Shown here in pieces: positions 8,747 to 17,260 of a DNA stretch of 64,000 nt; positions within the stretch are counted from its first letter, which is position 1, and each line of letters opens with the position of its first letter. The notes beneath the pieces are model-generated. The model searched no databases and was not told where the DNA came from. It saw only the letters and a list, made by a program, of their open reading frames with translations. This stretch comes from Microbacterium hominis NBRC 15708 (GTDB lineage Bacteria > Actinomycetota > Actinomycetes > Actinomycetales > Microbacteriaceae): positions 1 to 64,000 of the forward strand of contig NZ_BCWI01000002.1 of NCBI RefSeq assembly GCF_001592125.1. Reading direction: 5' to 3'. A program made the translations under genes and the position numbers.

Positions 8747-8793
8747 CGCGAAGGTGATGTCTCGCAGACAGGGGATGCCGGAATGGCGAGCCG

Positions 8794-10068
8794 TTACTGG
8801 GCGAGGCCGGGATACAGCGGGAACGCGGCGGTCAGCGCGGCCACGCGGGTACGCAGGGCCTCGACGTCGGCGTCCGGAAGCAGCGCCAGCGCGATGACGT
8901 CGGCGACCTCGGTGAACTCGGCGTCGCCGAAGCCGCGGGTCGCGAGCGCCGGGGTGCCGATGCGCAGACCCGACGTCACCATCGGCGGACGCGGGTCGTT
9001 GGGCACCGCGTTGCGGTTGACGGTGATGTGGATCTCGTGCAGCAGGTCTTCGGCCTGCTTGCCGTCGATCGCGGCGTCGCGGAGGTCGACGAGTACAAGG
9101 TGCACGTCGGTGCCGCCGGAGCGCACCGAGATCCCGGCATCCTTCACGTCCTGCTGCGACAGGCGCTCGGCGAGGATCGCCGCACCGCGCACGACGCGCT
9201 CCTGGCGCTCCTTGAACTCCGGGGTCGCGGCGAGCTTGAACGCGGTCGCCTTCGCGGCGATGACGTGCATGAGCGGGCCGCCCTGCTGGCCCGGGAAGAC
9301 GGCCGAGTTGATCTTCTTCGCGAGATCGGCGTCGTTGGTGAGGATGAAGCCCGAGCGGGGGCCGCCGATCGTCTTGTGCACCGTCGAGCTCACAACGTGC
9401 GCGTGCGGCACCGGCGACGGGTGCAGACCCGCGGCGACGAGACCGGCGAAGTGCGCCATGTCGACCCACAGCAGCGCGCCCACCTTGTCGGCGATGGCGC
9501 GGAAGCGGGCGAAGTCGAGCTGGCGCGGGTAGGCCGACCAGCCGGCGATGATGACCTTCGGCTGGTGCTCGACGGCGAGGCGCTCGACCTCGTCCATGTC
9601 GATCGTCGAGGTCTCGGGGTCGACGCCGTAGGCGACGATGTTGTAGAGCCGGCCGGAGAAGTTGATCTTCATGCCGTGCGTCAGGTGGCCGCCGTGGTCG
9701 AGCGAGAGGCCCAGCAGGGTGTCGCCGGGGCGCGCGATCGCGTGCAGCACGGCCGCGTTGGCGGAGGCGCCCGAGTGCGGCTGGACGTTCGCGAACTCGG
9801 CGCCGAACAGGGCCTTGGCGCGCTGGATGGCGAGCTCCTCGGCGACGTCGACCTCCTCGCAGCCGCCGTAGTAGCGACGGCCGGGGTAACCCTCGGCGTA
9901 CTTGTTCGTCAGCACCGAGCCCTGCGACTGCAGCACGGAGACGGGGACGAAGTTCTCCGAGGCGATCATCTCGAGGTAGCCGCGCTGACGCTCGAGCTCA
10001 CGCTCGAGGACCTGCGCGATCTCGGGGTCGACCTCGGCGAGCGGGGCGTTGAAGTAGGGATCGGTCAT
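8794..10068 (-). CDS. glyA: Serine hydroxymethyltransferase
   Basis: 424 residues. It transfers the serine hydroxymethyl group to THF, giving glycine and methylene-THF (PLP enzyme). Family motifs are [24 protein letters not shown], and the PLP Schiff-base lysine in [15 protein letters not shown] (about residue 226). I placed the start at ATG 10068 (TDPYFNAPL) because it follows a good Shine-Dalgarno (CAGGAGACC) and matches the family N-terminus; the open frame continues 21 codons upstream into the riboswitch leader. It is the first gene of glyA-folD. Confidence 0.96.
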   Translation of the reverse strand: MTDPYFNAPLAEVDPEIAQVLERELERQRGYLEMIASENFVPVSVLQSQGSVLTNKYAEGYPGRRYYGGCEEVDVAEELAIQRAKALFGAEFANVQPHSGASANAAVLHAIARPGDTLLGLSLDHGGHLTHGMKINFSGRLYNIVAYGVDPETSTIDMDEVERLAVEHQPKVIIAGWSAYPRQLDFARFRAIADKVGALLWVDMAHFAGLVAAGLHPSPVPHAHVVSSTVHKTIGGPRSGFILTNDADLAKKINSAVFPGQQGGPLMHVIAAKATAFKLAATPEFKERQERVVRGAAILAERLSQQDVKDAGISVRSGGTDVHLVLVDLRDAAIDGKQAEDLLHEIHITVNRNAVPNDPRPPMVTSGLRIGTPALATRGFGDAEFTEVADVIALALLPDADVEALRTRVAALTAAFPLYPGLAQ

Positions 10069-10140
10069 GACGGTCTCCTGCCATTCGTCGGGTGGATGCC
10101 GGTGTGCGCTGCGCGCACGCCGCTGTATCAAACGAAGGCC

Positions 10141-10212
10141 GGCCCAGGCGTGCGGTCGATTGCCGTGATCGTCGCTCCCCGATGGTGACCCACCTCAACG
10201 CCAGTCGCGACA
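10141..10212 (-). promoter_or_regulatory. Probable ZTP (pfl motif) riboswitch aptamer upstream of glyA
   Basis: Read on the minus strand, the leader contains in order CGCGACTGGCG, AGGTGGG, CACC, CGGGGAGC and, after a variable stretch, CGCCTGGGC. These are the conserved blocks of the pfl RNA, which senses ZTP/ZMP as an alarm for low 10-formyl-THF and turns on one-carbon and purine genes. glyA and folD are typical targets. It begins just after the -10 at 10218-10223. About 70 nt separate it from the glyA start and include a GTGCGC-GCA-GCGCAC hairpin that could be the expression platform. Recognised by eye; not scored with a covariance model. Confidence 0.85.
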
Positions 10213-10217
10213 GTGCG

Positions 10218-10223
10218 AGCATA
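10218..10223 (-). promoter_or_regulatory. -10 element of the glyA-folD promoter
   Basis: TATGCT on the minus strand sits 6-8 bp before the first paired bases of the ZTP aptamer, so the transcript would start almost exactly at the riboswitch. I see no strong -35. Confidence 0.5.
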
Positions 10224-10250
10224 TCGGATGCGGCGACCCGGGCACACGGC

Positions 10251-10289
10251 TAAGCTGGCCCCGCCGGATTTGTTAGGGCTCCTTACAGA
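10251..10289 (+). promoter_or_regulatory. -10 and ROK-type operator of the GH20-nagA operon
   Basis: TAAGCT (10251-10256) is a plausible -10. TTTGTTAGGGCTCCTTACAGA (10269-10289, 21 bp, written here only to show spacing) matches the dyad TTnGTnAG-N5-CTnACnAA found immediately upstream of the ROK repressor gene at 23.4 kb, with one deviation. It would cover the transcribed start region, which fits repression by the ROK protein. Confidence 0.65.
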
Positions 10290-10339
10290 GCACATCGCCC
10301 CTGGTCTCGGTCCCGACACCCGCGCAGAATGGAGAGACC

Positions 10340-11950
10340 GTGTCGCAGCCCGCCCTCGTCCCCGCCCCCGCGCGGCTCGTCGTCGCCGACAGCGCCCCCT
10401 TCCTGCTCACGAGCGACGTCGCGATCCTCGCCGAGACGGAGGCCGCCACGCCCGCCGCCGCGCTGCGCCGGCTGATCGAGGTGCGCACCGGCATCCCGCT
10501 GACCTCCACGGCGGCCGCCGGCGTCGCGTCGGGTCGCAGCATCCGCCTGGCGCTCGGCCACGACGGGCCCGCCGAGTCGTACCGGCTACGCAGCGACGAG
10601 AGCGCCGTCGAGGTGGTCGGCGCCGACGCCGCGGGCCTCTTCTACGGCGTGCAGACGCTCGTGCAGGCGATCTCGGTCGGGCCCGCGGGTGCGCATGTCG
10701 CGGCGATGGAGATCGACGACGCCCCCCGTTTCGCCTATCGCGGGGTGATGCTCGACGTCGCCCGCCACTTCCTCGACGTCGAGACCGTGTGCGGATACAT
10801 CGACCGGGCGGCGGGTCTGAAGCTCAACGCGCTGCACCTGCACCTGACCGACGACCAGGGCTGGCGGCTGCAGCTGGAGTCCCGACCGCTGCTCACCCAG
10901 AAGGCGGCGACGACAGCGGTCGGCGGTGACGCCGGGGGCTTCTACACGCACGACGACTACCGCGCCGTCGTCGCGTACGCCGCCGCCCGTCACATGATCG
11001 TGGTGCCGGAGATCGACGGCCCGAGCCACACGCACGCGGTCTCGCTCGCCTACCCCGAGCTGTGCGAGGAGCCGGTGCTGAGCGCCGAACTGGAGGAGCT
11101 CGCGCAGGCGGACGCCAGCGCACTGCCCGTCAGCGGCACCCCGTACGAGGGCATCGGGGTGGGGTTCTCGTCGCTGCGCATCCGCGACGAGCGGACCTAC
11201 GCCTTCCTCGCCGACGTCCTCACCGAGCTGGCGGCCCTCACGCCCGGGCCCTATCTGCACATCGGCGGCGACGAGGCGCTCGGGACGGATGCCGAGGACT
11301 ACGCCCACTACATCGAGCGCACCTCGCGCCTCGTGCTCGACGCCGGCAAGACCCCCATCGCCTGGCACGAGGCGGGGGCCTCCCCCACCCTCGCCGCGGG
11401 CACGATCGGGCAGTACTGGGGTTTCGTTTCTCCCACCGACGGCATGGACGAGAAGACCCGCGGGTTCGTGCGGCACGGCGGACAGGTGATCCTCTCCCCC
11501 GCCGACGCGATCTATCTCGACATGAAGTTCGACCCCGACTCGCCGCTCGGACTCACCTGGGCGCACGGTGTGACCACCGTCCGTCGCGCCTACGACTGGG
11601 ACCCCGCCCGCGTCGTCGACGGCATCGGCGACGACGACATCCTCGGCGTCGAAGCGCCGCTGTGGGGCGAGACCGCCCGCACCGCCGACGACATGGACGC
11701 CCTCGCCTTCCCGCGCATCGCCGCCGCCGCGGAGGCGGCGTGGTCGCCCGCCCTCGGGGCGACGCCCCTACGATCCTGGGAGTCGTTCCGCACCCGCGTC
11801 GGCGGACTCGGTCCCTTGTGGGCGGCGCTCGGCATCCGCTTCACCGCCTCGCCCGAGATCGACTGGATGCCCGTCGCGGCCGCCCCGGCCCGCGATGCCG
11901 GCCGCGGCGAAGGACCGCTCAGCGAGGCGGCCGACGGGGGGACGGCATGA
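10340..11950 (+). CDS. Family 20 beta-N-acetylhexosaminidase
   Basis: 536 residues. It hydrolyses terminal GlcNAc from chito-oligosaccharides or glycans by substrate-assisted catalysis. The GH20b-like N-terminal domain covers about residues 1-120. The TIM barrel begins with FAYRGVMLDVARHFLDVETV, and the catalytic Asp-Glu pair is in HIGGDEALGT (about 307-316). LNALHLHLTDDQGWRL is also typical. No signal peptide is seen, so it should act on imported oligosaccharides in the cytoplasm. The GTG start follows GGAGAG. It overlaps nagA by 4 bp (ATGA), so the two are coupled. Confidence 0.92.
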   Translation: MSQPALVPAPARLVVADSAPFLLTSDVAILAETEAATPAAALRRLIEVRTGIPLTSTAAAGVASGRSIRLALGHDGPAESYRLRSDESAVEVVGADAAGLFYGVQTLVQAISVGPAGAHVAAMEIDDAPRFAYRGVMLDVARHFLDVETVCGYIDRAAGLKLNALHLHLTDDQGWRLQLESRPLLTQKAATTAVGGDAGGFYTHDDYRAVVAYAAARHMIVVPEIDGPSHTHAVSLAYPELCEEPVLSAELEELAQADASALPVSGTPYEGIGVGFSSLRIRDERTYAFLADVLTELAALTPGPYLHIGGDEALGTDAEDYAHYIERTSRLVLDAGKTPIAWHEAGASPTLAAGTIGQYWGFVSPTDGMDEKTRGFVRHGGQVILSPADAIYLDMKFDPDSPLGLTWAHGVTTVRRAYDWDPARVVDGIGDDDILGVEAPLWGETARTADDMDALAFPRIAAAAEAAWSPALGATPLRSWESFRTRVGGLGPLWAALGIRFTASPEIDWMPVAAAPARDAGRGEGPLSEAADGGTA

Positions 11951-13083
11951 CGACGGTGATCCGCGCCGTCCGGCTCGTCGACGGGGGCGCGGCCACCGAC
12001 GACGCCTGGATCGCGTTCGCCGACGGACGCGTCCGCGACCGCGGCACGGGCGACGGGTGGCGCGCGGTCGCGGCGGACCGTGTCATCGACGGCGCGGGCG
12101 GCGTGCTCACGCCCGGATTCATCGACATCCACGGACACGGCGGCGGCGGCGCGTCGTTCGACGACGGCGCCGAGGCGATCGCCACGGCCCGCGCGCTGCA
12201 CCGCGCCCACGGCACGACCCGCGCCGTGGTGTCGCTCGTCACGGCATCCCTCGACGACCTCGCCGCGCGGGTCGCCGTCGTCGCCGGGCTCGCCGCGGCC
12301 GACGCGACGATCCTCGGCTCGCACCTCGAGGGGCCGTTCCTCGACGTCGGCCACAAGGGCGCCCACACCCCGGGCCTGCTGCGTCCGCCGGATGCCGCGG
12401 GCGTCGCACGCCTCATCGATGCCGGGCGCGGCACCGTGCGGCAGGTGACGCTCGCCCCCGAGCTTCCCGGCGGGCTCGCCGCCGTGTCGCAGTTCGCCGC
12501 GGCGGGTGTCGCGGTCGCCGTCGGGCACACGAACGCGACGGAGGACGAGGCGTTCGCCGCCTTCGACGCGGGCGCGACGATCCTGACGCACGCGTTCAAC
12601 GCCATGCCCGGCATCCACCACCGCGAGCCCGGACCCGTCGTCGCAGCCCTCCGCGACGAGCGCGTCACGCTGGAGATCATCGCGGACGGGGTGCACGTGC
12701 ATCCGGACGTCGTGGCGCTCGCGTTCACGCAGGCGCCCGGTCGCATCGCCCTCATCACCGATGCGATGGCCGCCGCCGGCGCCGCCGACGGCCACTACAC
12801 GCTGGGCGGACTCGCCGTCACGGTGACCGACGGCACCGCGCGTCTCGACGTCGGCGGTGCGATCGCGGGATCGACCCTCACCCAGGACGCCGCCCTGCGC
12901 CTCGCGGTGCACGCGGGTGTCCCGCTGGCCACCGCGGTCGGCGCGCTCACGCACGTCCCGGCGCGGGCCGTCGGCGTCGCGGACCGATTCGGTTCGCTCG
13001 CCGTGGGCCGCGCCGCCGACGCCGTGCTGCTCGATGAGCGGCTGACGGTGCGGTCGGTGTGGGTCGACGGCATCCCCGTCTGA
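11947..13083 (+). CDS. nagA: N-acetylglucosamine-6-phosphate deacetylase
   Basis: 378 residues of the amidohydrolase superfamily. It removes acetate from GlcNAc-6-P to give glucosamine-6-P, the substrate of NagB encoded at 17.3 kb. Metal and active-site motifs are DIHGHGGGG, the Glu in SHLEGPFLDVGHKGAH, GHTNAT, THAFNAMPG and the catalytic Asp in ITDAMAAAG. The start is the ATG overlapping the hexosaminidase stop. A perfect 15-bp hairpin follows the gene. Confidence 0.94.
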   Translation: MTTVIRAVRLVDGGAATDDAWIAFADGRVRDRGTGDGWRAVAADRVIDGAGGVLTPGFIDIHGHGGGGASFDDGAEAIATARALHRAHGTTRAVVSLVTASLDDLAARVAVVAGLAAADATILGSHLEGPFLDVGHKGAHTPGLLRPPDAAGVARLIDAGRGTVRQVTLAPELPGGLAAVSQFAAAGVAVAVGHTNATEDEAFAAFDAGATILTHAFNAMPGIHHREPGPVVAALRDERVTLEIIADGVHVHPDVVALAFTQAPGRIALITDAMAAAGAADGHYTLGGLAVTVTDGTARLDVGGAIAGSTLTQDAALRLAVHAGVPLATAVGALTHVPARAVGVADRFGSLAVGRAADAVLLDERLTVRSVWVDGIPV

Positions 13084-13136
13084 CCTCGCCGGCGCCCCGC
13101 CCGAACCGGAACCGCCGACGGAGCTCTCGACGAGAA

Positions 13137-13172
13137 GCGGGGCGGACGGCGCCCCCACGCCGTCCGCCCCGC
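13137..13172 (+). terminator. Hairpin terminator after nagA
   Basis: GCGGGGCGGACGGCG (13137-13151) and its exact complement (13158-13172) enclose a CCCCCA loop 53 bp after the nagA stop. Only TCTACCCC follows, not a T-run; such U-poor strong hairpins are common in high-GC actinobacteria. Confidence 0.65.
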
Positions 13173-13539
13173 TCTACCCCCTCCACCGGTACCGCGCAGG
13201 TCCTCCCCCGAGATCCCGCGCTTCCGGTCCGTGGCCACGGATCGCTCCGTTCCCCTGGCCGTTCCCGACCGCGCTGCTCCTGAATCCCCCTGGAGAGCAC
13301 GTGTCGGGAAGTCCTTCACCAGTAAGAGAGCGGGACTCACGCGGTCTATTACGCGAGTTGCGAGATTTTTCTCGACCTTTTTGCGAGAGCATGCCGTCGG
13401 CGTGTTCCGGCCATCGGCCGTTGCCCAGCCGGACCTGCGAAAATACGGGTGGGATGACGCGACCCGCGTCATAATCCGCCGCCGCGAGCGTCTCTCTCGA
13501 TGAAGACGAACGACACGCCCGCCTCGACAGGACACCGCC
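13173..13539 (+). other. Intergenic leader of the ECF sigma gene
   Basis: 367 bp with no convincing gene. It holds an AT-richer pocket (13345-13392), a small CGAGA-TTTT-TCTCG hairpin (13361-13374) followed by CCTTTTTG, and a dyad ATGACGCG-ACC-CGCGTCAT at 13454-13472 about 70 bp upstream of the sigma ATG. The dyad is a possible regulator site. I could not identify a bipartite ECF promoter with confidence. Confidence 0.4.
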
Positions 13540-15342
13540 ATGGACACCCCCGATCAGCCGCGCCCCGACGTGGCCGACGTCGCCGACGCCGACCTCGTGC
13601 TGCGCACGCGTTCCGGCGACCGGCAGGCGTTCGCCGAACTGTGGCGTCGCCACTACCGTTCGGGGCTGACGGTCGCGTCGTCGATCACCTCGAGTTTCGA
13701 CGCCGACGATCTGGTCCAGGAGGCGTATTCGCGCATCTATCAGGCCATCGCCAAGGGCGGCGGGCCCACGGGCTCCTTCCGCGCGTACCTGTTCACGAGC
13801 ATCCGCAACACCGCGGCCGGCTGGGGCCGCGCCCGCCGTGAGACGGCGATCGACGAGCTCGAAGCGCTCCCCGATCCGGATGCCGACGCGCACTCCACCG
13901 ATGAGGCGCTCGATCGGAGCCTCACGCATCGCGCGTTCCGCAGCCTTCCGACCCGCTGGCAGGAGGTGCTCTGGTACACCGAGATCGAGCAGATGAAGCC
14001 GGCCGAGATCGCCCCTCTGCTGGGCATGAAGGCCACCGCCGTCGCGCAGCTCGCCTTCCGCGCGCGCGAAGGGCTGCGCGAGGCGTGGATCCAGGCCCAC
14101 CTGCAGAGCGTCACCGACGGCTCCGACTGCCAGTGGACGATCGAGCGCCTCGGCGCGTACGCGCGCAACAACCTCGGCACGCGTGACCACAAGAAGCTCG
14201 AGGCGCACCTGGCGGAGTGCGCGCGCTGCACCATCGTCGCCGCCGAGGCCACCGAGGTCTCGCACCGTCTGGCCCTGGTGCTCCTGCCGCTGACGATCGG
14301 CGCCGGCGCCGCGACCGCCTACCTCGCCACCCTCCAAGGCGGCTCCGCACCGTTGGTCGCCCTCGCGGCGGGCGCCTCGGGCACCGTGCCGGGCGCGGTG
14401 ACCGTGGGCCCCGGATCGGCCCCGGTGATGGGGGCGGCCGGCGCAGCCGGCGCAGCCGGCGCCGGATCGGGAGCGGCCGGCGGTGGCGGTACGGGCGGAG
14501 CGGGCGGCTCGGCGGGCGCCGCGGCCGGCGGCTCGGCGGCGGCCGGGGGCGGCGGACTCGCCGCCGGAGCCGTGGTCGGGCTGGTCGCGGCCGGTGTGCT
14601 CGTCGCCGGTGCGGCCGTGGCTGCCGCGATCGTCGTGCCCCAGGTGATCGCGAACAGCGCCTCCGCTCCGGCCGACGGTTCGGGCACGACCGGCGCAGGA
14701 GCGAGCGACGGCGGGGATGCCGCAGCCGCCCCGCCCGCTGCGGCGCCCGCACCGAGCACCCTGCCCTCCGCCGATCCCACGTCGACGCCGGTGCCCACGG
14801 CATCCGTGCGGCCCGACACCGTCTCGACGTCCGCGCCGACGCGCCGTGCCACGCCGACCGCGCCCGCCGCCCCGGCGGCCCCGCCGGCGACCCCGACGCC
14901 GGCCCCATCACCGACCCCGAGCGCGACGCCCACCCCGTCGCCGACGCCGACCCCGACACCGACCCCCACACCGACCCCCACCCCGACACCGACACCGACC
15001 CCGACACCGACCCCCACCCCGACACCGACACCCACGCCCACGCCCACGGCGGACCCCTCGCCGCGGTTCGTCAGCGGCGAGTTCACGCCGAGCCCCGACA
15101 CTCCGCTGACGGGCACTCTCGACCTGGTCGTCACGGGAACACCGGGCGAGACGGTCCGACTGGTCGTCGGGGGGATCGAGCGCGGTCGCCAGGTCTTGAA
15201 CGAAGACGGCCGGACGACCTTCTCCTTCTCCGCGGTCTACCGGGAGATCCTGCACGCGCCGGCCACCATCCAGTACGTCGACGGCGAGCGACTGGGCCCG
15301 GAGTACACCGTCTTCCTCTGGGGCCCGCCTCCCGCCCCCTGA
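13540..15342 (+). CDS. Membrane-embedded ECF sigma factor fused to zinc anti-sigma-like, transmembrane and PT-repeat regions
   Basis: 600 residues, about three times a normal ECF factor. Sigma region 2 ([16 protein letters not shown] … [17 protein letters not shown], about 22-70) and region 4 ([29 protein letters not shown], about 130-160) are intact. Next comes HLAECARC (about 222-229), the HxxxCxxC zinc anti-sigma motif. Hydrophobic segments follow near 243-268 and 340-372 with a Gly/Ala-rich linker between. Then come a Pro/Ser/Thr linker, a (TP)n tract (about 467-504), and a C-terminal beta-like domain ([30 protein letters not shown]) of about 95 residues that is presumably outside the cell. 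Inference: a sigma factor tethered and silenced by its own membrane-bound half and released by an envelope signal or proteolysis. No separate anti-sigma gene is adjacent. Confidence 0.85.
   Translation: MDTPDQPRPDVADVADADLVLRTRSGDRQAFAELWRRHYRSGLTVASSITSSFDADDLVQEAYSRIYQAIAKGGGPTGSFRAYLFTSIRNTAAGWGRARRETAIDELEALPDPDADAHSTDEALDRSLTHRAFRSLPTRWQEVLWYTEIEQMKPAEIAPLLGMKATAVAQLAFRAREGLREAWIQAHLQSVTDGSDCQWTIERLGAYARNNLGTRDHKKLEAHLAECARCTIVAAEATEVSHRLALVLLPLTIGAGAATAYLATLQGGSAPLVALAAGASGTVPGAVTVGPGSAPVMGAAGAAGAAGAGSGAAGGGGTGGAGGSAGAAAGGSAAAGGGGLAAGAVVGLVAAGVLVAGAAVAAAIVVPQVIANSASAPADGSGTTGAGASDGGDAAAAPPAAAPAPSTLPSADPTSTPVPTASVRPDTVSTSAPTRRATPTAPAAPAAPPATPTPAPSPTPSATPTPSPTPTPTPTPTPTPTPTPTPTPTPTPTPTPTPTPTPTADPSPRFVSGEFTPSPDTPLTGTLDLVVTGTPGETVRLVVGGIERGRQVLNEDGRTTFSFSAVYREILHAPATIQYVDGERLGPEYTVFLWGPPPAP
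14940..15056 (+). repeat. (Thr-Pro)n-coding minisatellite in the sigma-factor gene
   Basis: Tandem degenerate units of ACCGACACCGACCCC type encode an uninterrupted Thr-Pro run linking membrane and C-terminal domains. It is in frame throughout and is likely to vary in length between strains by slippage, which would change spacer length rather than break the gene. Confidence 0.75.
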
Positions 15343-15367
15343 GCCGCAGCCCACCCCGGCCCCCGCG

Positions 15368-15373
15368 TAAACT
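15368..15373 (+). promoter_or_regulatory. -10 element, leaderless yrdB-like gene
   Basis: TAAACT lies 7 bp before the ATG at 15381 with no Shine-Dalgarno between, which is the spacing of a leaderless actinobacterial promoter. Confidence 0.5.
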
Positions 15374-15380
15374 GACAGGC

Positions 15381-15803
15381 ATGTCCGACCTGCCGCCCGT
15401 ACGCCCCGCCGCCCCCGAAGCTCCGCGCGCGGACAGTGGTGCCGGCGCTCTTGCGGCGGGCGTGCGACCGTCGCTCGACGCGCTCGACGTGCTCGCGTTC
15501 CTGACCGAGCTGTTCGCGTTCATCACGCTCGCGGTCTGGGGGTTCACGGCGTGGCCGTTCCCGTGGAACATCGTCGCCGGAATCGGCACGCCGCTGATCG
15601 CGATCCTCCTGTGGGCCCTGTTCGTCTCCCCGCGCGCGGTGTTCGCGGTGCACCCGTTCGTGCGCGCGCTGGTCGAGCTGCTCGTGTACGCGTCCGCGAC
15701 CATCGTGTGGTGGACCAGCGGCAACGCCTGGATCGGCGTCGCCTACGCGGTCGTCGCCGTCACGGTCGGGCTCGTCGTCGGTCGGCGACGCCTCGCCGCC
15801 TAG
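15381..15803 (+). CDS. YrdB-family (DUF2568) membrane protein
   Basis: 140 residues with four TM helices. After a 30-residue Pro/Ala-rich N-terminus comes LDVLAFLTELFAFITLAVWGF, then WPFPWNIVAGIGTPLIAILLWALFVSPRA. This matches the YrdB/DUF2568 pattern: TM1 with ELF, and a WPF-GIGTP-LW-F-PRA second block. Function unknown; members are small inner-membrane proteins. It ends 13 bp before the FAD oxidase start, so the two may share a transcript. Confidence 0.8.
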   Translation: MSDLPPVRPAAPEAPRADSGAGALAAGVRPSLDALDVLAFLTELFAFITLAVWGFTAWPFPWNIVAGIGTPLIAILLWALFVSPRAVFAVHPFVRALVELLVYASATIVWWTSGNAWIGVAYAVVAVTVGLVVGRRRLAA

Positions 15804-15816
15804 ACGGGAGACCGCG

Positions 15817-17178
15817 ATGACCACCGTCCTGGACCTCCTGCGCGCCGAGCTGGCCGACCGCATCGACACGGACCCGGCCGCCCTCGACGCGGCGCGGGCC
15901 GACAAGTCCGGTCACGCCGCCGTCGGCGCACCGGTGGCCATCGTGCACGCGGCATCCGTGGCCGACGTCCAGGCGACCATGCGCATCGCGACGGCGACGC
16001 GCACCCCGGTCGTCGTGCGGGGCGCCGGCACGGGCCTCGCGGGCGGCGCGAACGCGGGTGCCGGCGAGATCGTCCTGTCGATGCGCGCGATGGACCGCAT
16101 CCTCGAGGTGCGCGCCGATGACCTCCTGGCGGTCGTCGAGCCCGGCATCCTCAACGCCGATCTCAACGACGCCCTCGCCGCGCACGGGCTGTGGTGGGCT
16201 CCCGACCCGGCGAGCCGCGCCATCTCGACCGTCGGCGGCAACATCGCCACCGGCGCCGGGGGCCTGCTGTGCGCGAAGTACGGTGTCGTGCGCGACGCCG
16301 TCCTCGGCGTCGACGTCGTCCTCGCCGACGGGCGGCTGCTGCACCTCGGACACCGCAGCGTCAAGGGCGTGACCGGGCTCGACCTGACGGCCCTCGTGAT
16401 CGGCTCGGAGGGCACCCTCGGCGTCGTCGTGGGGGCGACCCTGAAGCTGCGCCGCCTCGTTCCCGGGCGCACGCGCACCCTCACGGCGCTGTTCCCCGAC
16501 GTCCGCGCGGCGGCCGCGGCTGCCTCCGCGGTGACCGCGGCGGGCGCGCAGCCCTCGATCATGGAGCTGATGGATGCCGCGTGCCTCGCCGCCGTCCACC
16601 GGCTCCTGTCGCTGCCCGCGCCGCCCGCCGGCGCCTCGCAGCTCACGGTGCAGACCGACGGCCCGTCGGCATCCGACGAGGCCGAGGCGATCGCCGCCAC
16701 CCTCGCCGCCGCCGGCGGCGAGGTCCGAACGGCCCGCGACGATGCGGACGCCGAGCTGCTGTGGACGATCCGTCGCTCGATGCATCCGGCGATGGAGGCG
16801 ATGGGCACGACCCTCATCGAGGACGTCTCGGTGCCCCGCAGCGCCCTGCCGGCGATGTTCGACGAGATCGCGCGCATCGAGCGCGAGTACGACCTCGTGA
16901 TCCCGACGGTCTGCCACGCGGGCGACGGCAACCTGCACCCCAACTTCATCTTCGACGGCGACGAGGTGCCGGAGGTCGTCTGGCGCGCCGCCGACGATCT
17001 GTTCCGCTCCGCGCTGCGCCTCGGCGGCACGCTCACCGGCGAGCACGGTGTCGGCGTCCTCAAACGCCGCTGGCTGGTCGACGAGCTCGGCGACGACCAG
17101 TGGGAGCTGCAGCGCCAGATCACCCGCGTGTTCGACCCCCTCGGCATCCTGAACCCGGGCAAGGTCTTCACGCCCTGA
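15817..17178 (+). CDS. FAD-linked oxidase, GlcD / D-lactate dehydrogenase type
   Basis: 453 residues. The FAD-binding PCMH domain (VVVRGAGTGLAGGANAGAG, about 67-85, then STVGGNIATGAGG and VTGLDLTALVIGSEGTLGV) precedes a FAD-oxidase C-terminal domain. That domain carries HAGDGNLHPNFIF and GEHGVGVLKRRW, the substrate and metal-site motifs of glycolate oxidase GlcD and D-lactate dehydrogenases. It likely oxidises a 2-hydroxy acid (D-lactate or glycolate) and passes electrons to the membrane. No GlcE/GlcF partner genes are nearby, so it is a stand-alone enzyme and D-lactate is slightly favoured. Confidence 0.88.
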   Translation: MTTVLDLLRAELADRIDTDPAALDAARADKSGHAAVGAPVAIVHAASVADVQATMRIATATRTPVVVRGAGTGLAGGANAGAGEIVLSMRAMDRILEVRADDLLAVVEPGILNADLNDALAAHGLWWAPDPASRAISTVGGNIATGAGGLLCAKYGVVRDAVLGVDVVLADGRLLHLGHRSVKGVTGLDLTALVIGSEGTLGVVVGATLKLRRLVPGRTRTLTALFPDVRAAAAAASAVTAAGAQPSIMELMDAACLAAVHRLLSLPAPPAGASQLTVQTDGPSASDEAEAIAATLAAAGGEVRTARDDADAELLWTIRRSMHPAMEAMGTTLIEDVSVPRSALPAMFDEIARIEREYDLVIPTVCHAGDGNLHPNFIFDGDEVPEVVWRAADDLFRSALRLGGTLTGEHGVGVLKRRWLVDELGDDQWELQRQITRVFDPLGILNPGKVFTP

Positions 17179-17186
17179 GCCGGACC

Positions 17187-17247
17187 GTTCATCCGTCCCT
17201 CGTTGTCGCCATCCGCGCGTGGACGCGACCGCAGGGGACGGATGAAC
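17187..17247. terminator. Bidirectional inverted repeat between convergent genes
   Basis: GTTCATCCGTCCC (17187-17199) is exactly complementary to 17235-17247. A nested GTCGC…GCGAC stem sits in the 35-bp loop. It lies between the convergent glcD-like and nagB genes and probably serves both as a terminator; there is no T-run. Confidence 0.5.
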
Positions 17248-17260
17248 GCCCTGGGCGGCG

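Noticed and set aside
13361..13391. Intrinsic terminator CGAGA-TTTT-TCTCG with following T-rich run
   Set aside because: The stem is only 5 bp and it lies more than 270 bp after nagA, which already has a 15-bp hairpin; it is probably just an AT-rich leader pocket.
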